A stretch of DNA of 64,000 nt from Aliivibrio wodanis (GTDB taxonomy: Bacteria > Pseudomonadota > Gammaproteobacteria > Enterobacterales > Vibrionaceae). Shown piece after piece: positions 1 to 8,330 of the stretch. Positions within the stretch are counted from its first letter, which is position 1. Each line of letters begins with the position of its first letter. The DNA is taken from contig LN554847.1 in assembly GCA_000953695.1 (NCBI GenBank), positions 809,801 to 873,800 of the forward strand, read 5' to 3'. Below the pieces are notes generated by a model. The model was not told the origin of the DNA. It did no database searches and saw only the letters and a list, made by a program, of their open reading frames with translations. A program made the translations under genes and the position numbers.

Positions 1-324
1 TATTGTATTTTCTATTTTTTCTTTATGCATTCGTCCAGATATTTGCTCTGGGCTCCAACCAAGTTGTAGGTATATTTGAATTATTTTCTTATTCTTTTGG
101 CCACACTTTGTGTGCTTAATTGAAAGTGTTCTTTTTTGAAAAGCATGTTTATGCGCTTGCTCGGCAGAATAACTTCCAACAGGACAGCGTCGTAATTCCC
201 TTGAAATGGAGCCATTGCTCCGTTTTAATTTTTGTCCTATTTCCCGAGCAGAAATACTATGTGTATTCCAAGCTTCAATCTGGTATCTTTCACTTAGTGT
301 CAGTTGCTTATATTGGTGTCCCAT
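1..324 (-). CDS. IS30-family transposase, N-terminal 108 residues (partial)
   Basis: Begins with ATG at 324 and runs off the window start. It encodes the N-terminal helix-turn-helix part (LTLSERYQIEAW, then ISRELRR) that binds the element's ends. The DDE catalytic residues would lie outside the window. The visible residues match those of the complete copies. Confidence 0.95.
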   Translation of the reverse strand, partial: MGHQYKQLTLSERYQIEAWNTHSISAREIGQKLKRSNGSISRELRRCPVGSYSAEQAHKHAFQKRTLSIKHTKCGQKNKKIIQIYLQLGWSPEQISGRMHKEKIENTI

Positions 325-420
325 GTGGTTACCTTAGTTGATTGTGTGAGAGCTTGAAGCTTATAGGCAACTGACTCTCTAATCTATACCAAAGTGTGTC
401 GGTTATTCTTGGGATCTAGG
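1..420 (-). mobile_element. IS30-family element, copy 1 (cut by window edge)
   Basis: This is the left-hand 420 bp of the same IS30 element found complete five more times in the window, here in reverse orientation. The terminal repeat starts CCTAGATCCCAAG on the minus strand at 420. It is inserted in an attC site, of which only the distal half (421-443) remains on this side. The other flank is outside the window, so a target duplication cannot be tested. Confidence 0.95.
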
Positions 421-443
421 AATCGTGTTGATTGCTTTGTTAT
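421..443 (-). repeat. attC remnant, distal half only
   Basis: Contains the R'' side of an attC of the GCAAT-arm type (AATCGTGTTGATTGC, then TTTGTTAT). It ended the acetyltransferase cassette at 451-966. IS30 copy 1 removed or displaced the other half. Confidence 0.85.
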
Positions 444-450
444 ACCGTTT

Positions 451-966
451 CTAACAGCGTACCCAATACCTTGCTAATGGATTCGGAAATACCTTACCCA
501 TTATGATATTTTCAAATTTACCACCGTTACTTTCTATGATTTTTCGTGAAGCTATATTGTCTTCGTCAGCTGTCAATAGCACTCGATTGAGCCCAAGTTC
601 TTTAGCTTTAGTTAAAGCCAATTTGAGTATAGATTTTCCATAACCATTTCGGCGAAATAATGGTGCTATATCATAACCAATATGACCTGCTTCCAGTGCT
701 AGAAACTCATTATTTATATTGTGACGAATACGAACCACACCCAAAATAGACTGATTATCATTAATTAGCCAAAAGTGGCTACATGGGACAAAACCTTCAC
801 GTAAGTTAATCCCGTTACTTTCCTCAGTTAAACTTTGAATATACGAAGAAAAATCCTCCTTTCCCAATAAGTAGGATTCAATATTACTAATGTGGTTGGC
901 TGCATAATCCTCGAAGAAAGCTAAGAATTCTGACTCCAATTCCAATGATGGTACAACTAATTCCAT
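451..966 (-). CDS. GNAT-family N-acetyltransferase (cassette gene)
   Basis: 171-residue single-domain GNAT enzyme that would transfer acetyl from acetyl-CoA to an unknown amine. The CoA-binding motif A is visible as YDIAPLFRRNGYGKSILKLAL near residues 98-118, followed by the usual LLTADEDNIASRKIIESNGG segment. ATG at 966 is preceded by AAGGAG with 8-nt spacing. The substrate cannot be read from sequence. It is the only gene in its cassette; the cassette ends match over 11 bp (AACGGTATAAC at the start, GTTATACCGTT at the end). Confidence 0.9.
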   Translation of the reverse strand: MELVVPSLELESEFLAFFEDYAANHISNIESYLLGKEDFSSYIQSLTEESNGINLREGFVPCSHFWLINDNQSILGVVRIRHNINNEFLALEAGHIGYDIAPLFRRNGYGKSILKLALTKAKELGLNRVLLTADEDNIASRKIIESNGGKFENIIMGKVFPNPLARYWVRC

Positions 967-988
967 GTCAATTTCTCCTTTTAACGGT

Positions 989-1112
989 ATAACGCCTGCA
1001 TAACACGTTTGCTACGATACAGACCTAGCTGAATTTTAACGCCTTAATCACTGAAACTAAAGGCAAACTGACAACGCCGAATGTAGCAAATCGTGTTGAT
1101 GCATTTGTTATA
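989..1112 (-). repeat. attC, subtype I
   Basis: Reference attC for this annotation. Read on the minus strand, one arm is ATAAC-AAA-TGCAT-C-AACACG-A-TTTGCTAC and the other pairs as ATAAC-GCC-TGCAT-AACACG-TTTGCTAC, leaving extrahelical C and A. Subtypes used below: I has a loop containing GCTGAATTTTA and CTGAAACTAAAGGC; II has TTTACCACTTAA; III has GAAACACCCGACAACC; IV is short (~100 bp) with GCAAT arms; V has GCAAT arms with the type I loop. This site ends the DUF2971 cassette and overlaps its stop codon. Confidence 0.95.
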
Positions 1113-2078
1113 CAACAAAATCTACGATCTCCAACTTACCAAATATGTCATGTCTAGCTTCTTTTAACTTTAGATGGGACAAATCACGATTTTCACTAAC
1201 CAATTTCGCTATTAATAACTTGTGTTCTTTTACCATACTGTAGCCGAAGATGATTGACTTAAATCCATCAAAAGGTATTCGTTTTAGGTTTATCTCCGAA
1301 TACTCATGAAAAAAGTGAGACACTTGCTCTGGAAATTGTAAGCCAAACTCTGGTTTTATTTTTGTACCAATTTCCTCATCACAATGCATTAAAGGCAATA
1401 CTATTCTAGCTTCCTCTTCATAAGCCCACAGCTTATCTTTTGAATACAGTAGTCTCTCTGAGAACTCATGAATATCAACCCCTTTACTCAAAAGCGATTG
1501 CATCATCCCTATGGAGTTTTTAAAACTATCTGGTTGAAAATTTTCAATTGGTGCACCATTTATCCGCATCGTTCCTTTGTAGTAAGTGAGCGAAGCTCTT
1601 TTTTCTGATGTATAAGAAACATCTTTTGGTGGCAATTGTTTGAAAAATGAGTGTTGTTCATCGAAAGTAACAGCTAAACCTTGTCCCTCACTTGCGTAAT
1701 GCGTCCACATCAACTCATTCGTAGCAGACTTAGATAAAGATAAAACACCTAATTGGCAACTGAGTGCCTCAACTAAAAACGTGTTAAGTTGCTGGGCTGC
1801 TTTAACTAGGTTTTCTTTGTCATACTCTTCCATTGATTGGAAGCCCTCTTGCCTCAACATATGAGGAAATAGATCACCATATCTAACTCCACTAGGTTTA
1901 AGAAAAAAGTTTTCTAACTCCTCGTCCGATGGCGTATAAGATAAGTCCATCTGTATTTTTAAGTGTTCTTTTCTTGCCCAAGCATAATCAGCAGGTGAGA
2001 ACTCATTGAAATACGGTGATAACCTTGCCTCACTACCCTTGTCATTAAGATACTTAGGTTGAGTCATACGAAACAAAC

Positions 2079-3132
2079 CCTAGATCCCAAGAATAACCGA
2101 CACACTTTGGTATAGATTAGAGAGTCAGTTGCCTATAAGCTTCAAGCTCTCACACAATCAACTAAGGTAACCACATGGGACACCAATATAAGCAACTGAC
2201 ACTAAGTGAAAGATACCAGATTGAAGCTTGGAATACACATAGTATTTCTGCTCGGGAAATAGGACAAAAATTAAAACGGAGCAATGGCTCCATTTCAAGG
2301 GAATTACGACGCTGTCCTGTTGGAAGTTATTCTGCCGAGCAAGCGCATAAACATGCTTTTCAAAAAAGAACACTTTCAATTAAGCACACAAAGTGTGGCC
2401 AAAAGAATAAGAAAATAATTCAAATATACCTACAACTTGGTTGGAGCCCAGAGCAAATATCTGGACGAATGCATAAAGAAAAAATAGAAAATACAATATG
2501 TTGCAGTACTATTTACAATGTAGTTAAAAGAGAGCATTGGCAAAGAATGCTTGCTCGAAAAGGTAAAAAATACAAACAGCGTAAAGGTGTAGAAGCTGGA
2601 GCAAGACTAATTCCCAACCGCGCTGATATCTCTCTCCGGCCTGCTATTGTTGACGATAACTCAGAAATTGGCCACTGGGAAGGTGATACTGTTTATGGTC
2701 AAGATGGGTATTTAGTCACTATGGTAGAGCGAGTATCTAAGCTATTAGTTACTTGCAAAGTACGTAGCAAGTCTAAAAAAGCAGTCACTCGTGGGATAAA
2801 TCGCATGATGAAGCCCTTTAAAGAACTTTGCAAAACAATCACATTTGATAATGGCGGAGAGTTTGCGGGTCATGCTAAGATAGCTAAGCATCTGAACTGT
2901 GACATTTATTTTGCTAAACCTTACCATTCCTGGCAACGAGGTTTGAATGAAAATACCAATGGTTTACTAAGGCGTTTTTTCCCAAAGGGAATGGCCATTG
3001 GAGAACTTGCTGCAAAAGAGGTTAAACAGGCAGAGTTTTTGATTAATTCGAGACCTAGAAAGGCATTAAATTTTCTGAGTCCGAGTGAGTTTTTAAGCGG
3101 TAAGCGTGTGTCGGTTATTGTTACGATCTAGC
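2079..3132 (+). mobile_element. IS30-family element, copy 2 (complete)
   Basis: 1,054-bp element with ~25-bp imperfect terminal repeats: left CCTAGATCCCAAGAATAACC, right (reverse complement) GCTAGATCGTAACAATAACC, both continuing GACACAC. The transposase stop codon lies inside the right repeat. Flanks carry a 3-bp duplication AAC, so this is a simple insertion into the DUF2971 cassette gene. The protein is unchanged in all complete copies, which points to a recent burst. Confidence 0.95.
2175..3131 (+). CDS. IS30-family transposase
   Basis: 318 residues. An N-terminal helix-turn-helix (about residues 5-50, ISAREIGQKLKRSNGSISREL) precedes an rve-type DDE core. Catalytic residues are D171 (HWEGDTVYG), D225 (TFDNGGEF) and E259 (LNENTNGLLRRFFPKG), the standard IS30 pattern. 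It cuts and joins the element ends. The TAG stop falls in the right terminal repeat. Confidence 0.97.
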   Translation: MGHQYKQLTLSERYQIEAWNTHSISAREIGQKLKRSNGSISRELRRCPVGSYSAEQAHKHAFQKRTLSIKHTKCGQKNKKIIQIYLQLGWSPEQISGRMHKEKIENTICCSTIYNVVKREHWQRMLARKGKKYKQRKGVEAGARLIPNRADISLRPAIVDDNSEIGHWEGDTVYGQDGYLVTMVERVSKLLVTCKVRSKSKKAVTRGINRMMKPFKELCKTITFDNGGEFAGHAKIAKHLNCDIYFAKPYHSWQRGLNENTNGLLRRFFPKGMAIGELAAKEVKQAEFLINSRPRKALNFLSPSEFLSGKRVSVIVTI

Positions 3133-3232
3133 AACCATTTGATATAAAATCAACTCTAGGTGACCAATTTTTACTTTCTTGATCAAAGACTAAACCGTAA
3201 TATTTTACGAGCATGAAATTTACCTTTGTTGT

Positions 3233-3356
3233 ATAACGCCTGCATAACACGTTTGCTACTATGCAAACCTAGCTGAATTTTACTGCCTTAATCACTGAAA
3301 CTAAAGGCAAACTGACAACGCCGAGTGTAGCAAATCGTGTTGATGCATTTGTTATA
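3233..3356 (-). repeat. attC, subtype I
   Basis: Ends the VOC-protein cassette. Stem arms are TTTGCTAC/GTAGCAAA and the distal end reads GTTATATGCG. Confidence 0.93.
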
Positions 3357-3362
3357 TGCGTT

Positions 3363-3737
3363 CTAAAATTGATTAAAAACAGCTTCTATTTTGTTGCCAT
3401 CTAAATCCAGAACATAGGCTGCATAATAACCTTCACCATATTCAGGTCTTAAATTAGGCTTACCAGAACAAGTAGCTCCATTTTCAATTGCTACCTTATA
3501 GAAATTATCGACGGCTTCAGTATTTGAGGCATTAAAGGCGACATGAGAGCCATTACCATTAGTCGGACTATTTTCACAAGGACAACCAATCCAAAATTCA
3601 AAGCTATCACCATAAGCTGCTGCAATTCCATCAATATAATGGGAGCGTTTTATTGATAGCGTTTCAAATACCGCATCATAAAATGCCACTGCCGCTACTA
3701 CGTCTTTTGTACCAATAGAAATATGATTAATGATCAC
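3363..3737 (-). CDS. VOC (glyoxalase/bleomycin-resistance fold) protein
   Basis: 124 residues from GTG at 3737, chosen because AAGGAG lies 6 nt upstream; a longer frame has no ribosome site. The fold is two beta-alpha-beta-beta-beta units: IINHISIGTKDVVAAVAFYDAVF at the start, and GSHVAFNAS with YYAAYVLDLDGNKIEAVF in the second half. Metal-ligand positions appear to be the early His and the late Glu of KIEAVF. Members range from lyases to antibiotic-binding proteins, so no substrate is assigned. Confidence 0.85.
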   Translation of the reverse strand: MIINHISIGTKDVVAAVAFYDAVFETLSIKRSHYIDGIAAAYGDSFEFWIGCPCENSPTNGNGSHVAFNASNTEAVDNFYKVAIENGATCSGKPNLRPEYGEGYYAAYVLDLDGNKIEAVFNQF

Positions 3738-3773
3738 GTCAATCTCCTTATTAATTTTTAATCCTTTCAAGCA

Positions 3774-3896
3774 TATAACGCCTGCATAACACGTTTGCTA
3801 CCATGCAGATTAAGCTTAAATTTACCACTTAATACGGCAAACCAAAAGAAACCTAGAATGCCGAATGTAGCAAATCGTGTTGATGCATTTGTTATG
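3774..3896 (-). repeat. attC, subtype II
   Basis: Ends the membrane-protein cassette at 3892-4608 and overlaps its TAA. The loop carries TTTACCACTTAATACGG instead of the GCTGAATTTTA block. Confidence 0.93.
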
Positions 3897-4608
3897 CCTG
3901 TCCATCTTGATTAAGATACTTATCCAATATAAGCTTACCTTTCGATTGGAACTCTTTTTCTGTTATGATTCCGATACTCCATGCATGATTCAGCTTATCT
4001 AATTGTTTCTCAAAATCATCTGGGTACTCACTTTTAGTCGCTACTGGAACTTGTCTCTGAGCCCAAACTTGTAGATAAATGGCACCTAAGATAAATAGCG
4101 AGGTAACGATCAATACAAAATATTTTTCTATATACCAAATTACGTTATCTCCTTTTATATCCGTACGAAGTTCTGCTTTTCCACTATCAGACGACGAAAT
4201 AGAAAAGTTCTCATCAATTCCAAAGTAGGTAACCGAATAAAAAGAACCCCAATAGAATATTTCAGCCTCTGTACCTGCCTCCAATCTCCCAATATAAACA
4301 GAAGTGCTATTTTCAATTTTCTTGTAAACACTATCATATTTTATTACAGCGAATCCTCTTGCATCTTTAACACTAATATGAACATCTTTCGCTGGCAATT
4401 CGCCAACATTCTTAAGTGTCATTTTTAAGCTATATTGAGAGTTATAATCAATCTCACCTTCACTATTTTGAACAGGATAAAGCGTTTCTTGATTCTCTAC
4501 GTAAGCAACCAAATCTGCTTTATCTTGAAATGGATTGTCAAAAACTAACAAAATAGTAATTAAGCCACTTATAACACCAATCCATGTAATAATTTTTTTT
4601 CTTGTCAT
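3892..4608 (-). CDS. Membrane-anchored protein of unknown function with C-terminal SHOCT-like tail
   Basis: 238 residues from ATG at 4608. A TM segment lies near residues 6-24 (IITWIGVISGLITILLVF). A periplasmic beta-rich part follows (YSLKMTLKNVGELPAKDVHISV). A second TM is near 165-185 (YFVLIVTSLFILGAIYLQVW). The cytoplasmic tail FEKQLDKLNHAWSIGIITEKEFQSKGKLIL resembles a short SHOCT motif. The frame is open further upstream, but that stretch is a 7-bp tandem repeat and attC sequence, so it was excluded. Function is not recognised. Confidence 0.75.
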   Translation of the reverse strand: MTRKKIITWIGVISGLITILLVFDNPFQDKADLVAYVENQETLYPVQNSEGEIDYNSQYSLKMTLKNVGELPAKDVHISVKDARGFAVIKYDSVYKKIENSTSVYIGRLEAGTEAEIFYWGSFYSVTYFGIDENFSISSSDSGKAELRTDIKGDNVIWYIEKYFVLIVTSLFILGAIYLQVWAQRQVPVATKSEYPDDFEKQLDKLNHAWSIGIITEKEFQSKGKLILDKYLNQDGQA

Positions 4609-4612
4609 TATA

Positions 4613-4640
4613 TTCCAACTTCCAACTTCCAACTTCCAAC
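4613..4640 (-). repeat. Four perfect 7-bp tandem repeats in the leader
   Basis: GTTGGAA repeated four times on the minus strand, ending 4 nt before the ATG at 4608. Each unit contains a Shine-Dalgarno-like GGAA. The unit length is not a multiple of three. Confidence 0.9.
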
Positions 4641-4649
4641 TTTTAAGGC

Positions 4650-4753
4650 ATAACGCCGCAATAACACGTGCGAACGACTTAATTACCAAACCAATTATAC
4701 TCTAAACCGCGAATGCCGAGTGTAATAAGCATCGTGTTGATTGCTTTGTTATG
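4650..4753 (-). repeat. attC, subtype IV (short)
   Basis: ~103-bp site with GCAATAACACGTGCG arm. Ends the cassette carrying 4770-5201. Confidence 0.92.
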
Positions 4754-4769
4754 TCACTTACTGCATTTG

Positions 4770-5201
4770 CTAATAACTAAAATTACCACTTAAATACTTA
4801 ATCGCCTCGTCTTCATCTAACCAGTTGCAAACATCTGAATCCCTACCACCAAAATCCTGCGCTTTTTTTTCAGCTGATTGAGTAACATGATAGAAACGAA
4901 AACAAGAACTAATCATTTCCCCCCAGCTGATATCGTACTGTTCATGGTACCAATCAAAACCATGACTTGGTTCGCAATTCGTAGAATTAATAATCAAAGA
5001 ATTTAAAGCTGGGTACTCATTAAATAAACAGTAATGCCCTAAAGCGCCTGCATATAAACCTGCTTGATTATGACTAAACCCAAATATATTTTCAATTTCG
5101 TTATATGTAACGCAACGTTTTTCCTTCGCTACTTGAATCATGAAGCGTACAAATACTTTGAATTTTTCTGGTTGAAAATTTTGAATAAAACTATTGCTCA
5201 T
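4770..5201 (-). CDS. Hypothetical cassette protein, 143 aa
   Basis: Starts at ATG 5201 behind AGAGGAAT; a longer reading would translate the neighbouring attC. The first 60 residues look helical (FKVFVRFMIQVAKEKRCVTYNEIENIFGFSH) and could be a winged-helix-like domain. The second half is Trp/Tyr/His-rich (SHGFDWYHEQYDISWGEM). I do not recognise the family. Ends match over 10 bp (GTGACATAAC). Confidence 0.75.
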   Translation of the reverse strand: MSNSFIQNFQPEKFKVFVRFMIQVAKEKRCVTYNEIENIFGFSHNQAGLYAGALGHYCLFNEYPALNSLIINSTNCEPSHGFDWYHEQYDISWGEMISSCFRFYHVTQSAEKKAQDFGGRDSDVCNWLDEDEAIKYLSGNFSY

Positions 5202-5230
5202 TTTATATTCCTCTACAATTAACTTTGTGA

Positions 5231-5354
5231 CATAACGCCTGCATAACACGTTTGCTACTATGTAAACCAAGCTGAATTTTACTGCCTTAATCACTGAAAC
5301 TAAAGACAAACTGACAACGCCGAGTGTAGCAAATCGTGTTGATGCATTTGTTAC
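5231..5354 (-). repeat. attC, subtype I
   Basis: Ends copy 1 of the repeated ~460-bp cassette; distal end GTTACACGA. Confidence 0.93.
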
Positions 5355-5813
5355 ACGATCTTTGTCAACGCTTCTATTAACTTGGTAAAGTATTGATTTA
5401 CCAAGATTTGCTGTAAACTGAGTTTAATTAGGCTGGCTCAATTAAGCGAGCAAAATATCCAATCAGCGGCAAAAACTGCGAGATGAAACAATCCCTTTTT
5501 CTTACACCATTTGTACGATTTGGTTTCAGCAAGTTTGGGGTTGATAAACCAAATACCTTTGCCACAATTGGGATTGAAAATGTGGCGAGCAAAACACTGA
5601 TACAAACTAAAATGAGGCAAAACCATGAACAATTGAAGCGTGAATTAGCCGCTGAAATCCATGAACTTTTGGCAATAATGTTTAATTGCCGAACCTGATG
5701 AAATGAAAACTAAAAGGCAACAAAGAAAAAGGAAATCCACCCTACTTTCTCGCCTAAAAAACTAACGGCTCAATCCCCGAACTGAGCCAAAAAACTGCGT
5801 TCTTAGAGTTCGT
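5355..5813 (-). repeat. Repeated ~460-bp cassette, copy 1
   Basis: One of seven related cassettes. On the minus strand it starts with a hairpin GGCTCA/TGAGCC and a T-run and ends with CTTGGTAAA/TTTACCAAG. Between them is a frame resembling the 107-residue protein at 44704-45027 (VGWISFFFVAF, SVLLATFSIPIVAKVFGL, GYFARLIEPA). This copy has an in-frame TAG soon after VGWISFFFVAF, so it is probably not expressed whole. Confidence 0.8.
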
Positions 5814-5916
5814 GTAACGCCGCAATAACACGTGCGAACGACTTACTTACAAAACCAATTATACTCTAAACCGCGAATGCCGAGTGTAATAGCATCGTGT
5901 TGATTGCTTTGTTAGG
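5814..5916 (-). repeat. attC, subtype IV
   Basis: Ends the HEPN-like gene cassette interrupted by IS30 copy 3; the gene's reconstructed TAA (5912-5914) lies in its R'' box. Confidence 0.9.
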
Positions 5917-5938
5917 CATTTCTTTCAGCTAAGTACTC

Positions 5939-6992
5939 CCTAGATCCCAAGAATAACCGACACACTTTGGTATAGATTAGAGAGTCAGTTGCCTATAAGC
6001 TTCAAGCTCTCACACAATCAACTAAGGTAACCACATGGGACACCAATATAAGCAACTGACACTAAGTGAAAGATACCAGATTGAAGCTTGGAATACACAT
6101 AGTATTTCTGCTCGGGAAATAGGACAAAAATTAAAACGGAGCAATGGCTCCATTTCAAGGGAATTACGACGCTGTCCTGTTGGAAGTTATTCTGCCGAGC
6201 AAGCGCATAAACATGCTTTTCAAAAAAGAACACTTTCAATTAAGCACACAAAGTGTGGCCAAAAGAATAAGAAAATAATTCAAATATACCTACAACTTGG
6301 TTGGAGCCCAGAGCAAATATCTGGACGAATGCATAAAGAAAAAATAGAAAATACAATATGTTGCAGTACTATTTACAATGTAGTTAAAAGAGAGCATTGG
6401 CAAAGAATGCTTGCTCGAAAAGGTAAAAAATACAAACAGCGTAAAGGTGTAGAAGCTGGAGCAAGACTAATTCCCAACCGCGCTGATATCTCTCTCCGGC
6501 CTGCTATTGTTGACGATAACTCAGAAATTGGCCACTGGGAAGGTGATACTGTTTATGGTCAAGATGGGTATTTAGTCACTATGGTAGAGCGAGTATCTAA
6601 GCTATTAGTTACTTGCAAAGTACGTAGCAAGTCTAAAAAAGCAGTCACTCGTGGGATAAATCGCATGATGAAGCCCTTTAAAGAACTTTGCAAAACAATC
6701 ACATTTGATAATGGCGGAGAGTTTGCGGGTCATGCTAAGATAGCTAAGCATCTGAACTGTGACATTTATTTTGCTAAACCTTACCATTCCTGGCAACGAG
6801 GTTTGAATGAAAATACCAATGGTTTACTAAGGCGTTTTTTCCCAAAGGGAATGGCCATTGGAGAACTTGCTGCAAAAGAGGTTAAACAGGCAGAGTTTTT
6901 GATTAATTCGAGACCTAGAAAGGCATTAAATTTTCTGAGTCCGAGTGAGTTTTTAAGCGGTAAGCGTGTGTCGGTTATTGTTACGATCTAGC
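5939..6992 (+). mobile_element. IS30-family element, copy 3
   Basis: Same length and ends as copy 2. Inserted in the last codons of the HEPN-like gene. Flanking trinucleotides CTC/ATC are not a perfect duplication. Confidence 0.95.
6035..6991 (+). CDS. IS30-family transposase
   Basis: Protein identical to the 2175-3131 copy, with all three catalytic acids retained. Confidence 0.97.
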   Translation: MGHQYKQLTLSERYQIEAWNTHSISAREIGQKLKRSNGSISRELRRCPVGSYSAEQAHKHAFQKRTLSIKHTKCGQKNKKIIQIYLQLGWSPEQISGRMHKEKIENTICCSTIYNVVKREHWQRMLARKGKKYKQRKGVEAGARLIPNRADISLRPAIVDDNSEIGHWEGDTVYGQDGYLVTMVERVSKLLVTCKVRSKSKKAVTRGINRMMKPFKELCKTITFDNGGEFAGHAKIAKHLNCDIYFAKPYHSWQRGLNENTNGLLRRFFPKGMAIGELAAKEVKQAEFLINSRPRKALNFLSPSEFLSGKRVSVIVTI

Positions 6993-7527
6993 ATCTTCAT
7001 ACTGGACTTCCATTTCCTTTTGTAGCCATTCATTAGTAATTCCAAAGCTAGACCAAACCTTTTCACTCAAATTTTCAACAGCTTTATCTGCAATTTGAAA
7101 TAAAGTAATTAAATTCTGAAGCTCATTTATCATTTCAATTCGGCCATGGTTATCTCTCAAATGAACCGCGTAATCATAAAAAAAGTCATGTGCAAGCCAG
7201 TTTCTTTTTGCAAGTGATTCATTCAAATGTTCAATTAGTTCATCCGGCAAATCGACTCGTTGCTTTACTTGTCCAAGAAGCCTACCAAATGTATTTGAAT
7301 TTAAGTTATTGTATATATCGAGCCAATGCTCTTGAGATAATATAGATTCATCAAGCAACTTATAAGCCATAGCAAAATTAACTAATGCCTTCTCTGCACA
7401 TTGGGCATTAAATGACGCTAAACCATAAAAAGCAAAAACTTCCTTTTCATCGCCTAATTCTATGTCAGGAATCGCTTTCAATTCACCTATATCGATTTGA
7501 CCAAGTTTCATATTTACCTCTAAATGC

Positions 7528-7651
7528 CTAACGCCTGCATAACACGTTTGCTACGATACAGACCTAGCTGAATTTTAACGCCTTAATCACTGAAACTAAA
7601 GGCAAACTGACAATGCCGAATGTAGCAAATCGTGTTGATGCGATTGTTATA
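7528..7651 (-). repeat. attC, subtype I
   Basis: Ends the GNAT cassette at 7647-8177 and contains its TAA. The arm reads GATGCGATTGTTAT, a variant of GATGCATTTGTTAT. Confidence 0.93.
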
Positions 7652-8177
7652 AGCACATCTTGGCGTAAACCAAAGTATTATCCAATTCACCCGATGGTAA
7701 ACGTCGAGCATTCGTTAATTGAGCTTCAAATTGGAAACCACAACGCTTTGCTACAGCCTGACTTTTTAAGTTTGAGCTAGCCATTTTGATTTCTAATCGT
7801 TGAGCATGATTATCAGTGAAGGCATATTTTTCAATAAGATTTACAGCTTCTGTTATATAACCCTTACCTACTTTCGACGTTTGTAACCAATAGCCAATTT
7901 CAAAGTAAGAAACAGATTTATCTCGAACAATAAACCCGATAACACCGATAAATAAGCCAGTTTCTTTTTCGATGATATTAAACCAAAACTCACCAGTGAA
8001 ATTGGTAAAATTAGCTAGAGCCTCTTTGATATTATGCTTGAGTTCATTCTCTGTTAACGATTCAGAAACCCAAGGCAAAAACTGGGATAATTCAGCCTGA
8101 CTTTCATTAATAACAGTCAGCATTGCCCCCGCATATTTCAAAGATGGTGGGACTAATTTTATTCTCTCATTTTCCAT
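7647..8177 (-). CDS. RimJ/RimL-type GNAT acetyltransferase
   Basis: 176 residues of the ribosomal-protein-acetyltransferase-like branch: IKLVPPSLKYAGAMLTVI at the N-terminus, EIGYWLQTSKVGKGYITEAVNLIEKYAF as motif A, and RLEIKMASSNLKSQAVAKRCGFQFEA as the conserved C-terminal half. Enzymes of this branch modify protein N-termini or small molecules; the target is unknown. The ribosome site before ATG 8177 is weak (AGGG). Cassette ends match over 12 bp (TGTGCTTATAAC). Confidence 0.88.
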   Translation of the reverse strand: MENERIKLVPPSLKYAGAMLTVINESQAELSQFLPWVSESLTENELKHNIKEALANFTNFTGEFWFNIIEKETGLFIGVIGFIVRDKSVSYFEIGYWLQTSKVGKGYITEAVNLIEKYAFTDNHAQRLEIKMASSNLKSQAVAKRCGFQFEAQLTNARRLPSGELDNTLVYAKMCL

Positions 8178-8203
8178 ATGAGTACCCTATTTCGACTGTG
8201 CTT

Positions 8204-8325
8204 ATAACGCCTGCATAACACGTTTACTACTATGCAATTATACTTAATATTGACGCCTTAAAACGAGAAACACCCGACAACCTGAGATGCCGAGTGTAGT
8301 AAATCGTGTTGATGCATTTGTTATA
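8204..8325 (-). repeat. attC, subtype III
   Basis: Ends the first higBA cassette. Stem arms are TTTACTAC/GTAGTAAA, a compensated version of TTTGCTAC/GTAGCAAA. Confidence 0.93.
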
Positions 8326-8330
8326 TTTTA

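Larger units (their letters stand above)
1108..3214 (-). pseudogene. DUF2971-family gene interrupted by IS30 copy 2
   Basis: The ORF left at 1108-2078 has DUF2971 hallmarks: RMTQPKYLND, LGVLSLSKSATNELMWTHYAS and GQGLAVTF. Its 5' end lies on the other side of the IS. From ATG at 3214 (AAAGG 7 nt upstream) the minus strand reads MLVKYYGLVFDQ and ends in SNG at the IS. Removing the IS and one copy of the 3-bp duplication (AAC at 2076-2078 and 3133-3135) joins the frame as SNGLFRMTQPKYL. The intact protein would be about 348 residues. Family function is unknown. A second, intact family member lies at 15526-16446. Confidence 0.88.
5912..7511 (-). pseudogene. HEPN-like motif protein gene interrupted near its 3' end by IS30 copy 3
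   Basis: ATG at 7511 follows AGAGG. The intact part encodes 173 residues, mostly helical, with KRNWLAHDFF near residue 115: an R-x4-H motif of the kind found in HEPN ribonucleases and related folds. The IS appends ARS-stop. Across the IS the frame continues as EYLAERNA-stop, with TAA in the attC as in other cassettes, giving about 181 residues. Flanks are CTC and ATC, so any 3-bp duplication is imperfect. Losing eight residues may leave the protein functional. The HEPN assignment rests on one motif. Confidence 0.7.

Noticed and set aside
2158-2379. Recurring 73- and 63-residue minus-strand ORFs inside every IS30 copy.
   Set aside because: They are antisense shadows of the transposase gene with no start signals.
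5355-5813. The repeated ~460-bp unit as an insertion sequence or MITE.
   Set aside because: Every copy is bounded exactly by attC sites and in the same orientation, with no target duplications or terminal repeats of its own; it moves as a cassette.
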